The notes under the pieces were generated by a model. The model ran no database searches, was not told the DNA's origin, and saw only the letters and a program-made list of their open reading frames with translations. Below, one piece after another: positions 6,004 to 8,412 of a stretch of 8,412 nt of DNA (position 1 is its first letter; each line of letters starts with the position of its first letter). Origin of the DNA: an uncultured Coriobacteriaceae bacterium (GTDB lineage: Bacteria > Actinomycetota > Coriobacteriia > Coriobacteriales > Eggerthellaceae); the NCBI GenBank assembly GCA_900539675.1, contig UQDJ01000059.1, forward strand, positions 1 through 8,412, written 5' to 3'. A program made the translations under genes and the position numbers.

Positions 6004-7347
6004 CTACAGTAAACCTAAATAACGATCGATCTCCCACTGAGAAACCTGCTGCTGGTATTCGATCCATTCTTTGCGCTTCACATCAACCAAGAACGAATGA
6101 ATATGAGAACCCAGTACTTCCTTCATCAAATCAGACTCCGCAAAGCGCTCCACCGCTTCACCCAAGGTATCCGGCAGTGTTTCAATGCCTTCAGCACGCA
6201 ATTCCTGACGGGAGAGCTGAGACAAATCCCTATCATCGATAGGGGTCTGCAACGGCAGCTTGTCCTCGATACCCTTCAAGCCTGCAGCCAATACCGCAGA
6301 AAATACCAGATACGGGTTTGCAGCAGGATCGGGATTGCGCAGTTCTACGCGGCATGCCTCTTCCTTGTGAGGTTTGTATCCTGGGATACGAACCAAAGCA
6401 GAGCGGTTATTGCGCGCCCAGGTAATGTGACCGGGAGCTTCCCCGCCCGTAGCAAGACGCTTATACGAATTCACACACGGGTTAGTGAGTAAGCAATATT
6501 CCGGCGCATACTTCAACAGACCTGCAATGTAGTGCTTTGCCAACTCAGAGAGATTCAAACCATCGGGATCCGATGCGTCAAAGAAGGCATTGTTGCCATC
6601 TTGATCAAACAGGCTCTGATGAATATGCATACCTGAACCCGGCGCATCTGCCAAAGGCTTAGGCATAAACGATGCATATACACCGTACTTGTTAGCAATT
6701 TCTTTCACTGCCAGTTTATAGGTCATTACGTTGTCGGCCATCGTCAATGCATCGGCGAAACGCAGATCAATTTCCTGCTGAGAAGGACCAGATTCGTGAT
6801 GGGAATATTCAACCGGAATACCCATTTTTTCCAGCGTCAAAATAGTATCGCGGCGCAAATCGCTAGCCATATCCAGCGATGTCAAATCGAAATAGCCACC
6901 CTTATCAAGCACTTCGGTACCATTGGGATCCTTGAAATAGAAGTACTCGAGTTCAGGACCCACGTTCATGGTGAAGCCCATCTTGGCAGCACGTTCAACT
7001 TGGCGTTTCAACACATAGCGCGAATCGCCATCAAAGAATTCCCCTTCAGGAGTTTTGATGGTACAGAACATACGACCTACCGCATTGCGCTCAGGGCGCC
7101 AAGGCAAAATTTGAAACGTGGCTGCCTCGGGGTATGCCAGCATATCCGATTCAGCGGTGTGCGCAAAACCACGCACACAGCTAGCATCGAAGCCCATGCC
7201 TTCTTCAAAGGCATTTTCGAGCTCGCTGGGAATAACGGCGAAAGACTTCATATAGCCCAGGACGTCACAGAACCAGAAGCGCACAAAGTGCACATCGCGG
7301 CTCTTAATGGTTTTCAGTACAAAATCTTGATCAGGGCTGCTAGTCAT
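6004..7347 (-). CDS. glnA: Glutamine synthetase type I, alpha-like (GSI-alpha)
   Basis: Joins glutamate and ammonium with ATP to give glutamine, in the cytoplasm. The 447-residue protein has the beta-grasp N-terminal domain (about 15-100) and the catalytic domain (about 105-447). Visible active-site elements are GPELEYF (Glu132, Glu134), HHESGPSQQEID (Glu185, Glu192), the ATP signature KPLADAPGSGMHIHQS (230-245, His241), the flap Glu303 in TGGEAP, NNRSALVRIPGY and VELRNPDPAANPYL. The C-terminus lacks the adenylylation Tyr motif (NLYDLP) of GSI-beta and follows the Bacillus / mycobacterial GlnA2 pattern. Unusually, the N-terminal signature FDGSSIEG reads FDASCVRG (53-60), and His63 occupies the position of the Bacillus feedback-inhibition Arg62. 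The start is the ATG opposite 7345-7347, 6 bases after GGAAGGA. A TTG five codons upstream overlaps that site and is unlikely. It is probably co-transcribed with the GlnR-like gene. Confidence 0.96.
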   Translation of the reverse strand: MTSSPDQDFVLKTIKSRDVHFVRFWFCDVLGYMKSFAVIPSELENAFEEGMGFDASCVRGFAHTAESDMLAYPEAATFQILPWRPERNAVGRMFCTIKTPEGEFFDGDSRYVLKRQVERAAKMGFTMNVGPELEYFYFKDPNGTEVLDKGGYFDLTSLDMASDLRRDTILTLEKMGIPVEYSHHESGPSQQEIDLRFADALTMADNVMTYKLAVKEIANKYGVYASFMPKPLADAPGSGMHIHQSLFDQDGNNAFFDASDPDGLNLSELAKHYIAGLLKYAPEYCLLTNPCVNSYKRLATGGEAPGHITWARNNRSALVRIPGYKPHKEEACRVELRNPDPAANPYLVFSAVLAAGLKGIEDKLPLQTPIDDRDLSQLSRQELRAEGIETLPDTLGEAVERFAESDLMKEVLGSHIHSFLVDVKRKEWIEYQQQVSQWEIDRYLGLL

Positions 7348-7353
7348 AGCGTG

Positions 7354-7360
7354 TCCTTCC
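7354..7360 (-). promoter_or_regulatory. Ribosome binding site fixing the glnA start
   Basis: GGAAGGA lies 6 bases before the ATG opposite 7345-7347. The only longer in-frame start, a TTG opposite 7360-7362, overlaps the first base of this site, so the 447-residue product is preferred over the 452-residue one. Confidence 0.8.
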
Positions 7361-7389
7361 AAAAATACCTACGAACTGAACAATACCCT

Positions 7390-7395
7390 ATTATA
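7390..7395 (-). promoter_or_regulatory. Predicted -10 element of glnA promoter
   Basis: A perfect TATAAT on the minus strand, 42 bases before the glnA ATG. At the 17-base -35 position the sequence is CAGCAT, which does not resemble TTGACA. This suggests dependence on an activator. The start point would be near 7383, leaving a leader of about 35 bases. The proposed regulator half-sites end 11 bases upstream of it. Confidence 0.65.
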
Positions 7396-7399
7396 TAAG

Positions 7400-7439
7400 C
7401 AGGGATGTTTCCATGCTGTTTCACATAGTAACATCCCTG
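7400..7439. repeat. 10-base perfect inverted repeat in glnA promoter region
   Basis: The arms CAGGGATGTT (7400-7409) and AACATCCCTG (7430-7439) enclose 20 bases that hold most of the candidate GlnR half-sites. No T-run follows the repeat on either strand, so it is a poor terminator for metI transcripts. It may be a symmetric operator or an RNA stem in read-through transcripts. Confidence 0.55.
7407..7432 (-). promoter_or_regulatory. Candidate GlnR box upstream of glnA
   Basis: On the minus strand the half-sites GTTAC (opposite 7428-7432), GAAAC (opposite 7418-7422) and GAAAC (opposite 7407-7411) follow one another with gaps of 5 and 6 bases, giving a spacing of 10-11 bases per unit. The actinobacterial GlnR box is described as gTnAC-n6-GaAAC repeats with about 11-base periodicity. 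A further GAACA stands 5 bases upstream of GTTAC. The array covers the missing -35 and ends 11 bases before the -10, the geometry of PhoB-type activator sites. Binding by the regulator encoded downstream is inference. Confidence 0.6.
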
Positions 7440-7508
7440 TTCAGAGTATGTTTTATAAAATTGTATTCGACTCAAACAATTTCTCAGTCTCGAAATGAAC
7501 TTTCCGAG

Positions 7509-8186
7509 CTACTTCTTCTTATCCACGCGATGGGCTGCAAAGTCGCATGCGCTCTGAATTATCTGAACCAAAATAATCAGAATAATGATCGTGGCAACCA
7601 TCATTTCCGGCATATAACGCTGATATCCATAGCGGATAGCAATGTCGCCCAAGCCGCCAGCACCAACCGTACCAGCCATCGCAGAATAGCCCAGCAAGGT
7701 GATCAAAGTGATGGAAAAGCCACGAATTAACGAAGGCAAGCTCTCCCACAGGTACACCTTCACCACAATCTGCCATACCGAAGCGCCAAAGCTCTGAGCA
7801 GCTTCTACCAAACTGGCATCCACTTCCGCCAAGCTCTGCTCAACCATGCGGCCCACAAACGGAGCCGCAGCAACCACCAACGGCACAATAGCACCTGGCA
7901 CACCCAGCGAGGTACCTACCACCAGACGCGTAAACGGAATAATAGCCACCAACAGAATAATGAACGGGATGGAACGACCAATATTGATGATCCAGCCCAG
8001 TACCGCATTGAATACGCGGTGGGGACGCAACCCCTTCTTCGGATCGGTCAACACCACCAACACACCCAATGGCACGCCTATCACATACGCAAAGACGGTA
8101 GATACCAAGGTCATTACGATGGTATCCCACGTACCTTGAGCAAGCAGTTCACCGTACTGGGCAAAGAATGACGAAATGAATTCCAT
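7509..8186 (-). CDS. metI: Methionine ABC transporter permease
   Basis: Inner-membrane permease of the MetNIQ-type methionine importer. The 225-residue protein has about five hydrophobic segments (roughly 20-47, 62-92, 97-112, 155-180 and 193-215) and the binding-protein-dependent transport fold. The EAA coupling loop is clear at 128-151: EAAQSFGASVWQIVVKVYLW and then ESLP. Strong MetI family segments are RSIPFIILLVAIIPFTRLVV (71-90), then GTSLG, and later LITLLGYSAMAGTVGAGGLG. Length is normal for MetI. It starts 6 bases after the metN stop, and the best Shine-Dalgarno (AGAGG) is about 12 bases away, so coupling to metN translation is likely. No metQ follows; the next gene is glnA after 161 bases. 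Methionine, rather than another amino acid, as substrate is inferred from family similarity. Confidence 0.93.
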   Translation of the reverse strand: MEFISSFFAQYGELLAQGTWDTIVMTLVSTVFAYVIGVPLGVLVVLTDPKKGLRPHRVFNAVLGWIINIGRSIPFIILLVAIIPFTRLVVGTSLGVPGAIVPLVVAAAPFVGRMVEQSLAEVDASLVEAAQSFGASVWQIVVKVYLWESLPSLIRGFSITLITLLGYSAMAGTVGAGGLGDIAIRYGYQRYMPEMMVATIIILIILVQIIQSACDFAAHRVDKKK

Positions 8187-8192
8187 AGTGTC

Positions 8193-8412
8193 TTACAGCC
8201 TCTTCTCCAAAAGCTTTCGGGCAACTTCGCTTTGTGGGTTGGCAAAAACATCTTCAGTTTTACCCTGCTCCACAATATGGCCGCCATCAATAACAACTAC
8301 GTTGTCACAGATAAGCTCAGCCACCGTAAGCGAATGGGTGATCAAAATGATAGTTACGCCCAGTTCGCGATTAATGTCCTTGAGCAGACCCAAAATGGAA
8401 TGGGTGGTCATG
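8193..8412 (-). CDS. metN: Methionine ABC transporter ATPase, C-terminal part (cut by window edge)
   Basis: ATP-binding subunit that drives MetI. Only the last 72 codons are present. The visible region continues from just after the Walker B / D-loop (MTTHSILGLLKDINRELG corresponds to the family's DPxTT..IL.LLK.IN) through the H-switch in ILITHS, then VVVIDGGHIVEQGKTEDVFA. The Met at the window edge is internal, because the preceding base (C) fits a Pro codon as in the family's DP-x-TT. The protein ends at VARKLLEKRL, directly after the nucleotide-binding domain, so the C-terminal NIL regulatory domain of longer MetN proteins is absent. Together with the adjacent metI this supports MetN, but the visible portion alone could not exclude another methionine/D-methionine or polar amino-acid ATPase. 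Confidence 0.85.
   Translation of the reverse strand, partial: MTTHSILGLLKDINRELGVTIILITHSLTVAELICDNVVVIDGGHIVEQGKTEDVFANPQSEVARKLLEKRL

Noticed and set aside
7348..7362. TTG start for glnA (452 residues)
   Set aside because: It overlaps the Shine-Dalgarno that serves the ATG opposite 7345-7347.
6796..7398. 200-codon open frame on the plus strand
   Set aside because: It is antisense to glnA and its promoter, with no recognisable motifs.
7400..7439. Inverted repeat as the metI terminator
   Set aside because: The stem is followed by CTTATATAAT rather than a T-run on the minus strand, and regulator half-sites explain the region better.
7480..7510. Small CTCG-AAA/TTTCGAG stem after metI as a terminator
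   Set aside because: It has a bulge, few G-C pairs and only a weak T-rich stretch further on.

Overview
The window looks like ordinary core chromosome from a Gram-positive actinobacterium, most likely one of the Coriobacteriia with near-balanced base composition. Three things suggest this: the gene order rplU-rpmA-obgE-proB, a GlnR-like OmpR-family regulator next to an alpha-type glutamine synthetase, and a DNA polymerase I whose proofreading domain has lost its catalytic residues. The assignment is inference, because no search could be run. Every gene lies on the minus strand, so transcription runs from high to low coordinates. No mobile element, CRISPR array, rRNA or tRNA gene was seen, and no gene-free stretch exceeds about 210 bases.

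In transcription order: (1) 8412-7509 holds the 3' end of a methionine ABC transporter ATPase (metN) and its permease (metI), 6 bases apart. (2) 7508-5311 holds a glutamine synthetase gene (glnA) followed after 15 bases by an atypical OmpR/PhoB-family regulator resembling actinobacterial GlnR. The glnA promoter region has a perfect TATAAT and, where the -35 should be, a row of GTTAC/GAAAC half-sites like the GlnR box, suggesting a self-contained nitrogen-control unit. (3) 5310-5101 holds a strong hairpin terminator and a polA promoter. (4) 5100-2407 is DNA polymerase I. (5) 2406-2246 is an intergenic region with a strong rplU promoter and an odd nested inverted repeat. (6) 2245-1 is the operon rplU-rpmA-(terminator)-obgE-proB, with proB cut by the window edge.

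Functionally, rplU and rpmA supply ribosomal proteins L21 and L27. obgE encodes a ribosome-associated GTPase, probably expressed by read-through past an intrinsic terminator, and proB starts proline synthesis from glutamate. GlnA makes glutamine from glutamate and ammonium. The most informative observation is the glnA / GlnR-like / GlnR-box arrangement. I found no clearly new multi-gene system.
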